Part shown: in pieces, positions 25,861 to 34,383 of the stretch
How positions within the stretch are numbered: position 1 is the stretch's first letter
Layout: each line of letters begins with the position of its first letter
Origin: Catenulispora yoronensis
GTDB lineage: Bacteria; Actinomycetota; Actinomycetes; Streptomycetales; Catenulisporaceae
DNA length: 64,000 nt
Assembly (NCBI RefSeq): GCF_039531695.1
Contig: NZ_BAAAQN010000004.1
Span: 186,001-250,000 of the forward strand
Direction: 5' to 3'
Notes under the pieces: generated by a model
The model's database searches: none
What the model was told of the DNA's origin: nothing
The model's input: the letters and a program-made list of their open reading frames with translations, nothing else
Translations under genes and position numbers: made by a program

Positions 25861-27297
25861 TCAGCTGATTTTAGGCAGTTCCATGCTGCTGTTGCCGGTC
25901 AGGCTTGGGTGGACGTCCACGGTATCGAAGGCGAGGATGCCGGAGTTGATATAGAGCTCGGTTCGGTGAGCGAACGCGGTTCCGTCTCCGTACTCTGACA
26001 TGCAGATGTGCAACGGCATCCATGAGGTCGTCGGCAACGTCGGGTAGTTCTTCGAGGCAATCGGGGAGTAGCCGTTGCGCAGATCCCAGAACGCGAAGCT
26101 ACCCGTTGCGGGCGAACTGAATGCGGAAGCGACCTGGGCACTGAAGCAGTACTCGGTGAGGGAGCTCGTGAAGTCCTGGTAGGTGCTGTGGCCGGGTGTG
26201 GCGACACCTTCGCCCGCACCGTCATGTGGATCGATGCCTGTAACCCCCGGGCCATAGCTGGTAACGACGGTCGGGGCGATGGTGTTCCAGTAGGCGGCGT
26301 TGGCGTCGAGTCCGCCGTTGCCAACGACGCTGAGATGCACGTCGACTGCGTCGGCGATGACGGTGGGTGCTCCCGCGTCGGGCTTGATCTCGACCCGTAT
26401 CGTCGACCGGCTTGTCGTGGCGGCTACGCAGGCCGACACCGGGGTCCAGGTGGAGGAGGAGGGGAGGTTGGCGAACCGGTCCTGTGAGTAGTCGTAGGTG
26501 TTTGTCCCCAGCAGGGTGATCTGGAAGAACCCGTGAGCGCCGGTTGCCGTGGCCTGAGTGGCCAGCTGGGCGCTGGCGCATACGGTCGTGCCAGCGCTGA
26601 CGACATAGGGGATGTCCTGGTATATCCCGCCGACTGCCGCAGTGGTGTTGGTTGCCACGAACTGGGTACCTTCCCAGGGCGTGCCTGCGGCGCCATTGGT
26701 ATAGGTGGCGTAGGCACTGTTCGGGAATAGCGACCAATATGCGAATCCGTTGTTGAAGCCGCCGTTGCGGGCCAGGTCGATATGGGTGTCGACGTCGTCG
26801 ACACCGATCGTGGGCCCGCCGGCGATCGGTGAGATTTGGATTCGGAACCAGGTGTGGCTGATGGTGGCGGTGACGCATGTGCCGATTTGTTGCCATTGGT
26901 TGCCGTTCGGCAGTGAGGTGACGTTCTTGTCGGATGACTCGGTGGTGCCGCCGCCCATGAACAGTGCGATGTCGGCGCCGCCGCCTGTTGCCGTGCCGAC
27001 GGTGACGACCTCCGCGGTGGAGCAGAGGGTATCGCCGACGTTGATGGTCATGTTGTGGTCTTGGTAGATCGAGCCGCCGGCGCTGGTCGCGGTGACGGCC
27101 GCGAATCCCCCTCCGGAGTAGGGGTCGGTGGCGGTGTCGCCTGTGTGGTCGGTGACCACGGTGACGCTGGGCAACGTCGTGCCCCAGTGGAAGAGGTATG
27201 GCCATGGGGTGGCTGCCGCCTGGGGGGCCGGAATGACCGTCAATGCCACAACCACTGCGGCCACCACGGTTGAGACGAGCGTTCGCGTCACCTTCAT
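25861..27297 (-). CDS. Secreted protein of three beta-sandwich repeats
   Basis: 478 residues. A signal peptide (LVSTVVAAVVVALTVIPAPQ) ends near residue 29. The mature protein contains three copies of a module of about 145 residues. Each has a YQD segment (IYQDHNM, IYQDIPY, TYQDFTS), a C-SA segment (LCSTAEV, VCASAQL, YCFSAQV), a W-P--C segment and a closing D-VD-H segment (VDDVDTHIDL, ADAVDVHLSV, FDTVDVHPSL). The pattern resembles jelly-roll carbohydrate-binding modules (CBM4/9-like), so extracellular glycan binding is an inference. There is no catalytic domain. GAAAGGCATACGC precedes the ATG. The last 18 codons form a Ser/Leu tail. It has fewer Arg and Glu than other proteins here. Confidence 0.7.
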   Translation of the reverse strand: MKVTRTLVSTVVAAVVVALTVIPAPQAAATPWPYLFHWGTTLPSVTVVTDHTGDTATDPYSGGGFAAVTATSAGGSIYQDHNMTINVGDTLCSTAEVVTVGTATGGGADIALFMGGGTTESSDKNVTSLPNGNQWQQIGTCVTATISHTWFRIQISPIAGGPTIGVDDVDTHIDLARNGGFNNGFAYWSLFPNSAYATYTNGAAGTPWEGTQFVATNTTAAVGGIYQDIPYVVSAGTTVCASAQLATQATATGAHGFFQITLLGTNTYDYSQDRFANLPSSSTWTPVSACVAATTSRSTIRVEIKPDAGAPTVIADAVDVHLSVVGNGGLDANAAYWNTIAPTVVTSYGPGVTGIDPHDGAGEGVATPGHSTYQDFTSSLTEYCFSAQVASAFSSPATGSFAFWDLRNGYSPIASKNYPTLPTTSWMPLHICMSEYGDGTAFAHRTELYINSGILAFDTVDVHPSLTGNSSMELPKIS

Positions 27298-27427
27298 GCG
27301 TATGCCTTTCCGATAGCGAATCTCAAGGTCTGTTTATGGCGCACACCCGTTGCTGTCCGGTGACAGTATTGCTCCGCAAGGTCGCCGACTTTCAACAATC
27401 TCGGGTGTTTACATACGTGCATAAAGG

Positions 27428-27823
27428 TCAAAGCGGGAAGGCCCGGAACTCCTCGAAGCGGCTGCTTTGGCATATCTTGAAAACTGCGAAGAACTTGATC
27501 AGTCGAAGTCGCACGGATGAGTCGAACCTGGCCGCCGCGTCAGCCAGCAGCGTCCTCTCCAACTGGTCGAGCGCCTCAACCGAGCTGTCTCGCACATGCA
27601 CGGCGATCGAGCCGAACGCCTCCTGGTCTGACATCTCCAGCCAGCTGTTGATGATGACCATGTCGTTCATTCCTTTGACGAACTCTCCGACCCCGACCAT
27701 CAACTCTGTAAAGAAGCCCATGCTGTTTGACCTCTGCCCTTCCTCTTCGCCGTCGTCGCGACCTGCCAGCCCCAGCTGACGGGCCCTTGCGGCTGCCCAA
27801 ACCTGCAGGTTCATCGTCTCCAT
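27428..27823 (-). CDS. Hypothetical helical protein
   Basis: 131 residues, mostly helix: TELMVGVGEFVKGMNDMVII, SDQEAFGSIAVHVRDSSVEA and LDQLERTLLADAAARF. Third-position G/C is high enough for a real gene but lower than in neighbours. No family is recognised. The start is uncertain between ATG at 27821-27823, ATG at 27812-27814 and the ATG of MGFFTELM near 27720, which has an AGAGG 9 nt upstream. Confidence 0.45.
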   Translation of the reverse strand: METMNLQVWAAARARQLGLAGRDDGEEEGQRSNSMGFFTELMVGVGEFVKGMNDMVIINSWLEMSDQEAFGSIAVHVRDSSVEALDQLERTLLADAAARFDSSVRLRLIKFFAVFKICQSSRFEEFRAFPL

Positions 27824-27918
27824 GGAGTAGGCGGTGGTCGAGCGGTCGGATTACCGGAGTATCGGGTGTGGATACTCCTGTGTCTGCGGTTCCTACTCCT
27901 GTCGACCCCGAGCCTCCC

Positions 27919-27947
27919 TTGTCGGGCGCAGGTTGCGTTACTAGCGT
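27919..27947 (+). promoter_or_regulatory. Candidate promoter of the LuxR-type gene
   Basis: TTGTCG (27919-27924), 17 nt, then TAGCGT (27942-27947), with GTG at 27956 eight nt later. The spacing predicts a leaderless mRNA. Confidence 0.5.
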
Positions 27948-27955
27948 TAAGCCTC

Positions 27956-30595
27956 GTGGTGAGGGGATGGCCGTTCACCGGGCGCACGGCTGAGGTTGCC
28001 GACGCGCTGGCCGGGCTGACTCGCACGGACATGCGGGGCGTGTTCATCGGCGGCCCAGCTGGGATCGGCAAGACTTGCCTGCTCAAGGCGGCACTTGCTC
28101 GGCTCGCGGCCGACCAGACCCGCATTGTCCGCGTGTATGCCACCGCGGCCACGTCCGCGAGCAGCTTCGGAGCGGTCAGGCCGCTCACCGGTCAGCGGCC
28201 GCTGACCGGGTTGGATCCTGCGGAGATCATCGAGCTTTTGCTTGCCCGGCTCCGGGACGGAGATTTGGGCAGCGCCACCGTGCTTGCCATCGACGATGTG
28301 CACCTGCTGGATAGGTTCAGCGCCTCGTTCGCGTACCGCGCGGTCGTGGAGGGGGCGGCGATTTTGGCCGCCACGTATCGCACTGGTGAGGAGCTTCCGG
28401 ATCTTGTCGGCAAGCTGCGGCATGACGACGCGGTGGCGGTGATCAGACTCGGTGCTCTTGCCCCCACGGCCACGGCGGCCGTTCTGACCGAGGTGCTGGG
28501 CGGTCCGGTACAGTCACGGAGCGCAAGTGACCTTCACCGCTTGGCACAGGGGAATCCCCTGTTGCTGCGTGAGATTGTCGACAGCGCAGACGGCCGCGCT
28601 GGCTTCGAGCTGCGTTTCGGGTTGTGGTGCTGGAGTCCGACGGCTGCCGTTCTTGAGGCCGGCCCCGCCCGGCAGATCGAGGCCCGCCTGGCTGGCCTTC
28701 CCGCCCGGGTGCGGGAGGTTGCCGCACTCGTCGCGCTCAGCGAACCGCTGGAATTGCCGATCCTGCTTCAGATTGTGGGCTCGGACACCGTGGAACTTGC
28801 CACCCGCGACCGTGTCATCCGGACTGTCGCGCTGAACAACCGCACGGACGTCTACCTGGAGCACCCGTTGTACGGCGAGGTAATCCGGCTCAGACTAGAC
28901 GGCGACGGAGTCCAGACCAACCGGCTGTACGGAACGCTTGCCAACGCAGTTGAGGATCTCCGGTTCGGCGTCAGCAGTGACGCGCTCCGGACGGCGACCT
29001 GGCGACTGAGGTCCGGAACGCCCCCCGATCCCGATCTCATGGTGGCCGGAGCGCGTGCCGCCTATGGGCGGTACGAAGTGCCACTAGCAATCGAGCTCGC
29101 CAAGGCTGCGATCGCGGGTGGTGCTGGATTCGACGCCGTCGAGGTGCTCGCCGCCTCGCACGCGGTGAGCGAGGATCCGATACGTGCCCTCGAGGTCCTG
29201 GCCGAAGCCCGCCCTGGTCTGACGAACAACGACGAGCGGATCAGGGCGGCCCAGACGGAAGCCGTCGTCCGCTTCACGAGGCTGTATCAGTCCAGCGCCG
29301 ACGACGCACTGCGGCAGGAAGGCTTAAGCGTCCCGCGATCCGAATCGCGGGTCGCGCTGCCGATGGCCGCCGCCATGCTCTTTTGGACCGGTCGCGTCAA
29401 ACGGGCCGTAGCCGATACCTCGCTGCTGGCAGAAAGCGACGCGCTTTCGCCCGCCGCGCGTTCCATCGCGACCGCTATGGCTCTCGCCATGAAGGCATAT
29501 ATGGGTGCGGGGGAGGACTGCCTTGAACACGTCGCGTCGCTGCCGACACCCACGGATGCCGACTGGCAGGAACTGCCCTACGCACAGGCCGCAGGTGCGT
29601 TTGGCCGCTGGGTACCGACACTGGTCACCGCGACCGTGGTGCGAAAACTCCCCGACGCCCCCTCCGCCAATGCCCTCTACTTCCCCCTGCACGACGGGAT
29701 CGTCACCCTGTCCAGGGCGATGGCCCACCGCATGGCCGGAAGGGTGCAAGATGCTCGCCGAACCTGCGTCGAGATGCGCCTGAACGGCGACACCGGCTCC
29801 ATCTACGCCTCCGCCTGCATGGCCGAACAAGCTCAAAGCACCGCCCTGCTGGGCCTGGCTGAAGAGGCGGCCGAGGCACTCGCCGACGCGGACCGTCGAC
29901 ACCAGCCGACGATGAATGCGATGTATCCGTGGATCGAACTTGCCCGGTCTCAAGTCGCCGCAAGCCGGGACGGTGCTCAAGCAGCGTTCCCTATCATCGA
30001 TACGCTATTGGCTCGGTTGCGAAGTGACGGTTTCACGGGCCTTGAAATCCATGCGCTCCTCGCCTCTGCGCGCTTCGGACTGGCCGAAGATGGAGACATC
30101 GAGCGGCTGGCAGAGCTCCGCGAAAAGATCCCCGGAAGCTTTCCCGTCGCCGTCCACGAACATGCACTGGGCTTGTCCACCAGCGATACCACCCACCTTC
30201 TCAGGGCGGCATCCATCTATCAGGCCCTGGGCCTGGACCTTCACGCAGCAGAGGCCACATCTCAAGCCCTTGCCATCTCAAGGATGCGAAGATCCGCGGG
30301 AACCGGCGATCTTGCGAACCGCGTGGCATCGATGCTTGAACACTGCGATACCGTACGCACACCAGCGCTGACCTTCACGATCCCGCGGCTCACCCCCTTC
30401 CAGACCGATGTCGCCACCCTGGCCGCCGCTGGCCAAAAGACCCCGGTGATCGCCGGGAGCCTCGGGTACACGAACAGGCATATCGAAAACACTTTGTATG
30501 ACATCTACCGGGCACTCGGAGTATCAAGACGCAGCGACCTTGCTGGGGTGCTCCACCTTTTCGACCTGGTCGCTAGCTTGGAAAGCTATCCCTGA
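27956..30595 (+). CDS. Large LuxR-family ATPase regulator (LAL/MalT-like)
   Basis: 879 residues. An N-terminal AAA-like ATPase has Walker A IGGPAGIGKTCLL (residues 31-43) and Walker B VLAIDDVHLL (109-118). A long helical TPR-like middle region follows, with a C-terminal LuxR helix-turn-helix at about residues 810-865 (TPFQTDVATLAAAGQKTPVI, then GSLGYTNRHIENTLYDIYRAL). LAL regulators activate nearby or distant operons after binding a ligand through the helical region. GTG at 27956 or 27959 is taken as start because the ATPase domain begins at once (RGWPFTGRTAEV) and the DNA upstream looks like a promoter. No obvious target genes are adjacent. The helix-turn-helix keeps the usual hydrophobic pattern. 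Confidence 0.88.
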   Translation: MVRGWPFTGRTAEVADALAGLTRTDMRGVFIGGPAGIGKTCLLKAALARLAADQTRIVRVYATAATSASSFGAVRPLTGQRPLTGLDPAEIIELLLARLRDGDLGSATVLAIDDVHLLDRFSASFAYRAVVEGAAILAATYRTGEELPDLVGKLRHDDAVAVIRLGALAPTATAAVLTEVLGGPVQSRSASDLHRLAQGNPLLLREIVDSADGRAGFELRFGLWCWSPTAAVLEAGPARQIEARLAGLPARVREVAALVALSEPLELPILLQIVGSDTVELATRDRVIRTVALNNRTDVYLEHPLYGEVIRLRLDGDGVQTNRLYGTLANAVEDLRFGVSSDALRTATWRLRSGTPPDPDLMVAGARAAYGRYEVPLAIELAKAAIAGGAGFDAVEVLAASHAVSEDPIRALEVLAEARPGLTNNDERIRAAQTEAVVRFTRLYQSSADDALRQEGLSVPRSESRVALPMAAAMLFWTGRVKRAVADTSLLAESDALSPAARSIATAMALAMKAYMGAGEDCLEHVASLPTPTDADWQELPYAQAAGAFGRWVPTLVTATVVRKLPDAPSANALYFPLHDGIVTLSRAMAHRMAGRVQDARRTCVEMRLNGDTGSIYASACMAEQAQSTALLGLAEEAAEALADADRRHQPTMNAMYPWIELARSQVAASRDGAQAAFPIIDTLLARLRSDGFTGLEIHALLASARFGLAEDGDIERLAELREKIPGSFPVAVHEHALGLSTSDTTHLLRAASIYQALGLDLHAAEATSQALAISRMRRSAGTGDLANRVASMLEHCDTVRTPALTFTIPRLTPFQTDVATLAAAGQKTPVIAGSLGYTNRHIENTLYDIYRALGVSRRSDLAGVLHLFDLVASLESYP

Positions 30596-30663
30596 TTGTG
30601 CGTATCACAGCGATATCTTCTTCCGGTGAGCCGACGTCAATCCGGCTGCCTGGCAACATCAAG

Positions 30664-31710
30664 TCACAGCAGCCCGTCGCCGGGATGTTTGTCCCAGTCA
30701 CGGTCGGGTTCGTAGTAGTTCCAGAAGGCATTGGAGCCGCGGGTCCAGCGGCCGTGTTCGGCGATCGCCGCGGCGTCGGCGTCTTTGCGGGCCAGCGCGG
30801 TGGTGACGAAGCCGCGGCGGGTCGAGTGGCCGGTGTAGCGGCGGAGCCCGGCATCGTCGAGGGGATCGGCCGGCGGCTTGTCGAGTCCGGCGGCGGCTGC
30901 GGCGGCGGTGATGATCGCAGCGATGGCCTGTCCGAACAGGCGGCGCCGACGTTGCCGCGCCGATCCACTCGCACGAACAGCGGGCCGGCGTGTACCCCCT
31001 TGCCAGCCAAGTAGACGGTCCAAGCACGCACCCGCCCGGCGCGGGCACAGCTCCGGATTCCTCCCGGCCGGGACCCTGACGACCACGCCCTTGGCGGCCT
31101 GGTCGGTCTTGGAGGCGCGGACCGTCACCCGCAGCCCGTGCGCGGCGTCGCAGACGTCGGCGATGTTCAGCGCGGCGATCTCGCTACGGCGGGCGGCCAT
31201 TGCCCAGCCCAGCAGAATCACCGCCCGGTCCCGCAGCCCGGCGGCGGTGGACAGGTCCAGCGTGGCGACCATGGCGCGCAGGTCCGGCGGGCAGCAGTCG
31301 GGCCGGGTGGGGCCTCGGGGTCGGCGGCGCGTTTGCCGAGCCCGGTCGACGATCACCCGGCGGGCCGCCAGGGTGCCCGGGCTTTGATCACCGGCTGCGC
31401 AGTGCATCGCCACAATCGCGGCCAGGTGGGCGGACAGGGTAGATTCGACCAGGGCCCGGTCGGCCAGGTGGTCCATGTACGCAGCGAGCGTGGCCGCGGT
31501 GGCGGGTCGGTCGACGCGGCCCACCTCGGCGCACCAAGCGGTGTACTGCCGCCAATGGGAGGCGTAGGAGCGGCGGGTGTTCTCCGCCACGGACCGGGTG
31601 ATCCTTACGGCAGCCGAGTCCGGCAGGACGTGATCCTGCTCCGTCCATACCGGCTCAGCGTTCGCTGAGAGCGATTCTGCGGCTGGCGCCGGATCGCTCG
31701 ATGTTGGCAT
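30664..31710 (-). CDS. Tyrosine recombinase/integrase carrying two compensating frameshifts
   Basis: 348 residues. The N-terminal SAM-like core-binding domain (about 35-125: NTRRSYASHWRQYTAWCAEVG) and the catalytic domain are present. Catalytic residues are Arg175 (GWAMAARRSEIAALN), HSTRRGF (His295 and Arg298), HGRW (His319) and Tyr332 or Tyr333 (FWNYYEPD). Residues about 226-257 are out of frame. The neighbouring frame gives VRAWTVYLAGKGVHAGPLF and VRVDRRGNVGA, the family sequence. A +1 and a -1 change restore the frame on both sides. Whether the protein is active is unclear, since the shifted segment lies in the catalytic domain between the first Arg and the HxxR motif. It could be a pseudogene or a sequencing error. 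Confidence 0.75.
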   Translation of the reverse strand: MPTSSDPAPAAESLSANAEPVWTEQDHVLPDSAAVRITRSVAENTRRSYASHWRQYTAWCAEVGRVDRPATAATLAAYMDHLADRALVESTLSAHLAAIVAMHCAAGDQSPGTLAARRVIVDRARQTRRRPRGPTRPDCCPPDLRAMVATLDLSTAAGLRDRAVILLGWAMAARRSEIAALNIADVCDAAHGLRVTVRASKTDQAAKGVVVRVPAGRNPELCPRRAGACLDRLLGWQGGTRRPAVRASGSARQRRRRLFGQAIAAIITAAAAAAGLDKPPADPLDDAGLRRYTGHSTRRGFVTTALARKDADAAAIAEHGRWTRGSNAFWNYYEPDRDWDKHPGDGLL

Positions 31711-31783
31711 CGCCGTCGGAACCCGCTATGGGACAACCGCCGACGCCGCCGGAAGGGCTGCGGGGGAGGGGTCCGCGTTTTCG

Positions 31784-31821
31784 GTCTTGGTCACGAAAAG
31801 GGCCTCTTTCGTGACCGAGAC
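31784..31821. repeat. Inverted repeat, 15-bp arms and 8-nt spacer, upstream of the integrase
   Basis: GTCTTGGTCACGAAA (31784-31798) and TTTCGTGACCGAGAC (31807-31821) pair with one G-U. The 15-8-15 layout is close to the arm/spacer sizes of tyrosine-recombinase core sites. It lies 74 nt upstream of the integrase start and might equally be its operator. Confidence 0.7.
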
Positions 31822-32107
31822 AGAGGTCGACGACGCCGCTTGCGAAGACGGGATCGTCGGCCCACAGGGCATGCGCCACTGGCACGCCGATGCAGTTTGC
31901 CGGGCCTTTGACCTGCTGCGTGTCAGTGGGATGCGGTTGCTACTGACGGCCGGGTGCGGCCCTCAGCGTGCTACCGGGCTCCGCAACGCTCTGACCTCGT
32001 GGATGGCATGACCTGCGATTTCCTCACTGACAACGAGGTGCAGCATCGCAGTTTGTCGAGCGCACCAATGTTTGCCTTGCATCCCCACCGCCCGTCCCCC
32101 ACGCTCA
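31822..32107. other. Intergenic stretch without a convincing gene
   Basis: A plus-strand frame (31787-32011) is open but has no ribosome binding site and atypical composition, so I do not call it. Nothing else was found here. Confidence 0.5.
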
Positions 32108-32139
32108 GCCCTCCGCATAACATGCATTATGCGGAGGGC
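32108..32139. repeat. dif-like palindrome (candidate tyrosine-recombinase site A)
   Basis: Perfect 13-bp arms separated by 6 nt. The inner 11-mers are CCTCCGCATAA on the left and TTATGCGGAGG on the right, with spacer CATGCA. The 11-6-11 layout, the CGCATAA end of the left arm and the TTATG start of the right arm all agree with bacterial dif. It lies 400 bp upstream of the integrase gene. Confidence 0.6.
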
Positions 32140-32145
32140 ATTGAC

Positions 32146-32172
32146 TTGCATTGCATTACAGAGTTGCATTGC
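32146..32172. repeat. Direct repeat TTGCATTGC, two copies 18 bp apart
   Basis: TTGCATTGC occurs at 32146-32154 and 32164-32172, just beside the dif-like palindrome and in unusually A/T-rich sequence. The spacing puts both copies on nearly the same face of the helix. Arm-type binding sites for a recombinase or accessory protein would look like this. Confidence 0.45.
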
Positions 32173-32314
32173 GTTTCATGACACGCAAGGTATTGAAATG
32201 GTTTGATGGAGGCGATGACGGCAGACGGCTGCCAAGCCCGTGCCGGAAGGGACGGAGCGCGTGGACTGCTGTAGCGGTGGACTGCTGTGGAGCGTCGGTT
32301 GCTGACAGGCGCGA

Positions 32315-32584
32315 TCAGAACGGGACGTTCACGCCCAGGTCGCGGAGCGTGGTGATGGCCTGGGACAGGCAGGCTGCGGCGGTGGGGGCGTCGGCGCGCA
32401 TGCCGGCTTGGAGTGGGCCGCCGCTGGCGGCGAAGGTCCAGTGGGGGCGGCCTTCGGCCAGGCGTAGGGCGTCTACGCGGAGCATGGCTCCGATGCCTTG
32501 TTCGCCCAGCCATTCCAGGATTAGCAGTGCCACTTCGTCGATGCCGGTGGGGGGCTCGTTCTGGCCGGTGGCTTCCCTGGTCAC
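32315..32584 (-). CDS. Small protein of unknown function
   Basis: 89 residues, soluble, no signal peptide. Segments IDEVALLILEWLGEQGIGAM and LRVDALRLAEGRPHWTFAAS suggest a small alpha/beta fold with a partner-binding role. The GTG at 32582-32584 has AGGG seven nt upstream. It diverges from the coiled-coil gene at 32777. I do not recognise the family. Confidence 0.55.
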   Translation of the reverse strand: MTREATGQNEPPTGIDEVALLILEWLGEQGIGAMLRVDALRLAEGRPHWTFAASGGPLQAGMRADAPTAAACLSQAITTLRDLGVNVPF

Positions 32585-32776
32585 GGCGCGACCCTATCGG
32601 TGCCGGGTGCGGTGTGGGTGTGGCTCGGGCGTTGGTGCGGTTGGTGGGGTGGGGCTTTGGGGTGGGGCTGTGGGTGATGGATTGCGGTGCGGAGGCGGCG
32701 TGCGGGTGTCGGGACACGGGGGTGAACCGTGCGGTGCGGTGCCCGGCGGATGCTGTGTGTCCGGGAGGATGGGGCT

Positions 32777-34180
32777 GTGAGTGATGAGTTGAGTTCTGGC
32801 GCGCGGCCCTTGTGCAAGTTCGAGCGGCTGGGGCGGTGTTCGCGGCCGGTGAAGGAGACGTTGCCGGGGAGTCGGGGGCGGCGGCATGAGTACTGCGATG
32901 ATCCTGGGCACAATGCTGTGACGTTCAATCGGGCGCGGAAGTCTGCTGCCAGGGCTGAGGCGGCGGCCGGTAGTGCTGTGGCGGCGGGGGGCGTTGTCGG
33001 GGCTATCGGGGCTGGCGGTGCGGGGAGTGGAGCTGGGATCGGGGGCGGCGGCGTCGGAGTGGGTGGTGGGGCGTTGCCGGTCACGGCGGCGCGCGCCGGG
33101 TTCGAGGCCTCGGGGGTGTCGGTGGCTGCGACGTTGCGGCAGTTGGGTGCGCAGGTTGATCTGTGGTTGGAGCGGGCTGAGGCGATCACTGATCCGGAGA
33201 ATGTGGAGCGGCAGCTGCGGTCGGTGGAGTTGGATGCCGCGGCGCGGGTTACGGCTGCTGAGCAGGTTGCGGCTGCGGAGGCGGCGCGGCGGGCGGAGGC
33301 GGAGCTTGCTGTGCAGGCCGCCAATGCGGGGGCTGAGCAGGCCGCTGCTGATGCGGAGGTGGCGCGGGAGGCGTTGGACGCCGCGGTCGTGGCGCATGCT
33401 GAGCAGGAGCGGCGGCTGCGGCAGGAAGCTGATGAGGAGCTGGCGCGGGTACGGGAGCAGGCCGAGGCGGCGGTGACGGCGATGCGGGAGCAGGCGCGTA
33501 AGGAGATCGACGCTGCGCGGCGCGATGCCGAACAGGCCACCGAGCTGATGAACCGCACCAAGGCCGAGACCGCGTTGCAGTTGGAGACGGCACGTGAGCA
33601 GGCCGAGCTGGTGCGTCAGGCTGCCGAGGCCCGGATCGCCGCGGCGGAGGGTAAGGCCGCGAGCGCGATCGTGGAGGCTGAGGCGGCGACGCAGCGGGCG
33701 GCAGCGGAGTTGGAGGCCGTGCGGGCCAGCCTGACCGCGCAGATGCAGACGGCGAAAGCCGATGCCGAGGCTGCGCACGCCGCCCGCGTCGCCCAGTCCG
33801 AGCGGGCTGATCGCGAAGCGGCGGCGAGGCAGGCCGAGGCGGAGCGGGCGGCGCGCGCCGAGGCTGCTGCGGAGGGTGCGGCGGCGCAGTTGGAGCAGGC
33901 GATGGCGCGGGCTCAGCAGGATGCCGTGACGTTGGCGGCCGAGCGGGAGGCACGCCGGGAGGCGGAGTTGCTGGCGGCCTCGTTGAGGGGAGAGCTGGCT
34001 GCTGCGGAGCGGGAACGGGACACGGCCGGCGGGGGTAATGGCGGCAGCGGCGGTAGTGGTAGTGGTAGCCGCGGCAGTGGCGACGGGAGCAGAGGCGGGG
34101 GCGGAGACGGAGGGGCGCGTGTGCCTGGTGGGCGGCGGCAGGAGGACGTCGCCCACGCGGGGAACGTGGAGGGCGGCTGA
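32777..34180 (+). CDS. Long coiled-coil protein with a Cys/His-rich N-terminus
   Basis: 467 residues. The N-terminus carries Cys and His in a spacing suggestive of a zinc site (CKFERLGRC, then HEYCDDPGH). Next is a glycine-rich linker (residues about 75-100), then about 330 residues of continuous alpha-helical coiled coil rich in Ala, Glu, Gln and Arg (AEQVAAAEAARRAEAELAVQ and many similar). The C-terminal tail is Gly/Ser-rich. The layout recalls plasmid KfrA-type and other DNA-linked coiled-coil proteins, but the N-terminus here is not the KfrA helix-turn-helix. GGGAGGATGGGGCT precedes the GTG at 32777. The cellular role is unknown. Confidence 0.7.
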   Translation: MSDELSSGARPLCKFERLGRCSRPVKETLPGSRGRRHEYCDDPGHNAVTFNRARKSAARAEAAAGSAVAAGGVVGAIGAGGAGSGAGIGGGGVGVGGGALPVTAARAGFEASGVSVAATLRQLGAQVDLWLERAEAITDPENVERQLRSVELDAAARVTAAEQVAAAEAARRAEAELAVQAANAGAEQAAADAEVAREALDAAVVAHAEQERRLRQEADEELARVREQAEAAVTAMREQARKEIDAARRDAEQATELMNRTKAETALQLETAREQAELVRQAAEARIAAAEGKAASAIVEAEAATQRAAAELEAVRASLTAQMQTAKADAEAAHAARVAQSERADREAAARQAEAERAARAEAAAEGAAAQLEQAMARAQQDAVTLAAEREARREAELLAASLRGELAAAERERDTAGGGNGGSGGSGSGSRGSGDGSRGGGGDGGARVPGGRRQEDVAHAGNVEGG

Positions 34181-34383
34181 TCCAGGTAGAGGGTCAGAGA
34201 GGTCGGGAGGACCCGTGTGGTTTGGCCGCTTGGCGCGCGTGACATCGCGGGCCTGGTGAGCGAGCGGGTTTCGTGGTGACTGAAGGTGGTGGGGTGCTGC
34301 GCGGATTTGGATGAACAACCGCGCAGCGCCCCACCGTCGTTTACAGCGTCAGCAATGCATTACCGCGATGCGGCTGCGGTATC

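Noticed and set aside
31787..32011. Plus-strand ORF upstream of the integrase gene
   Set aside because: It has no ribosome binding site and no recognisable domain, and its composition is atypical.
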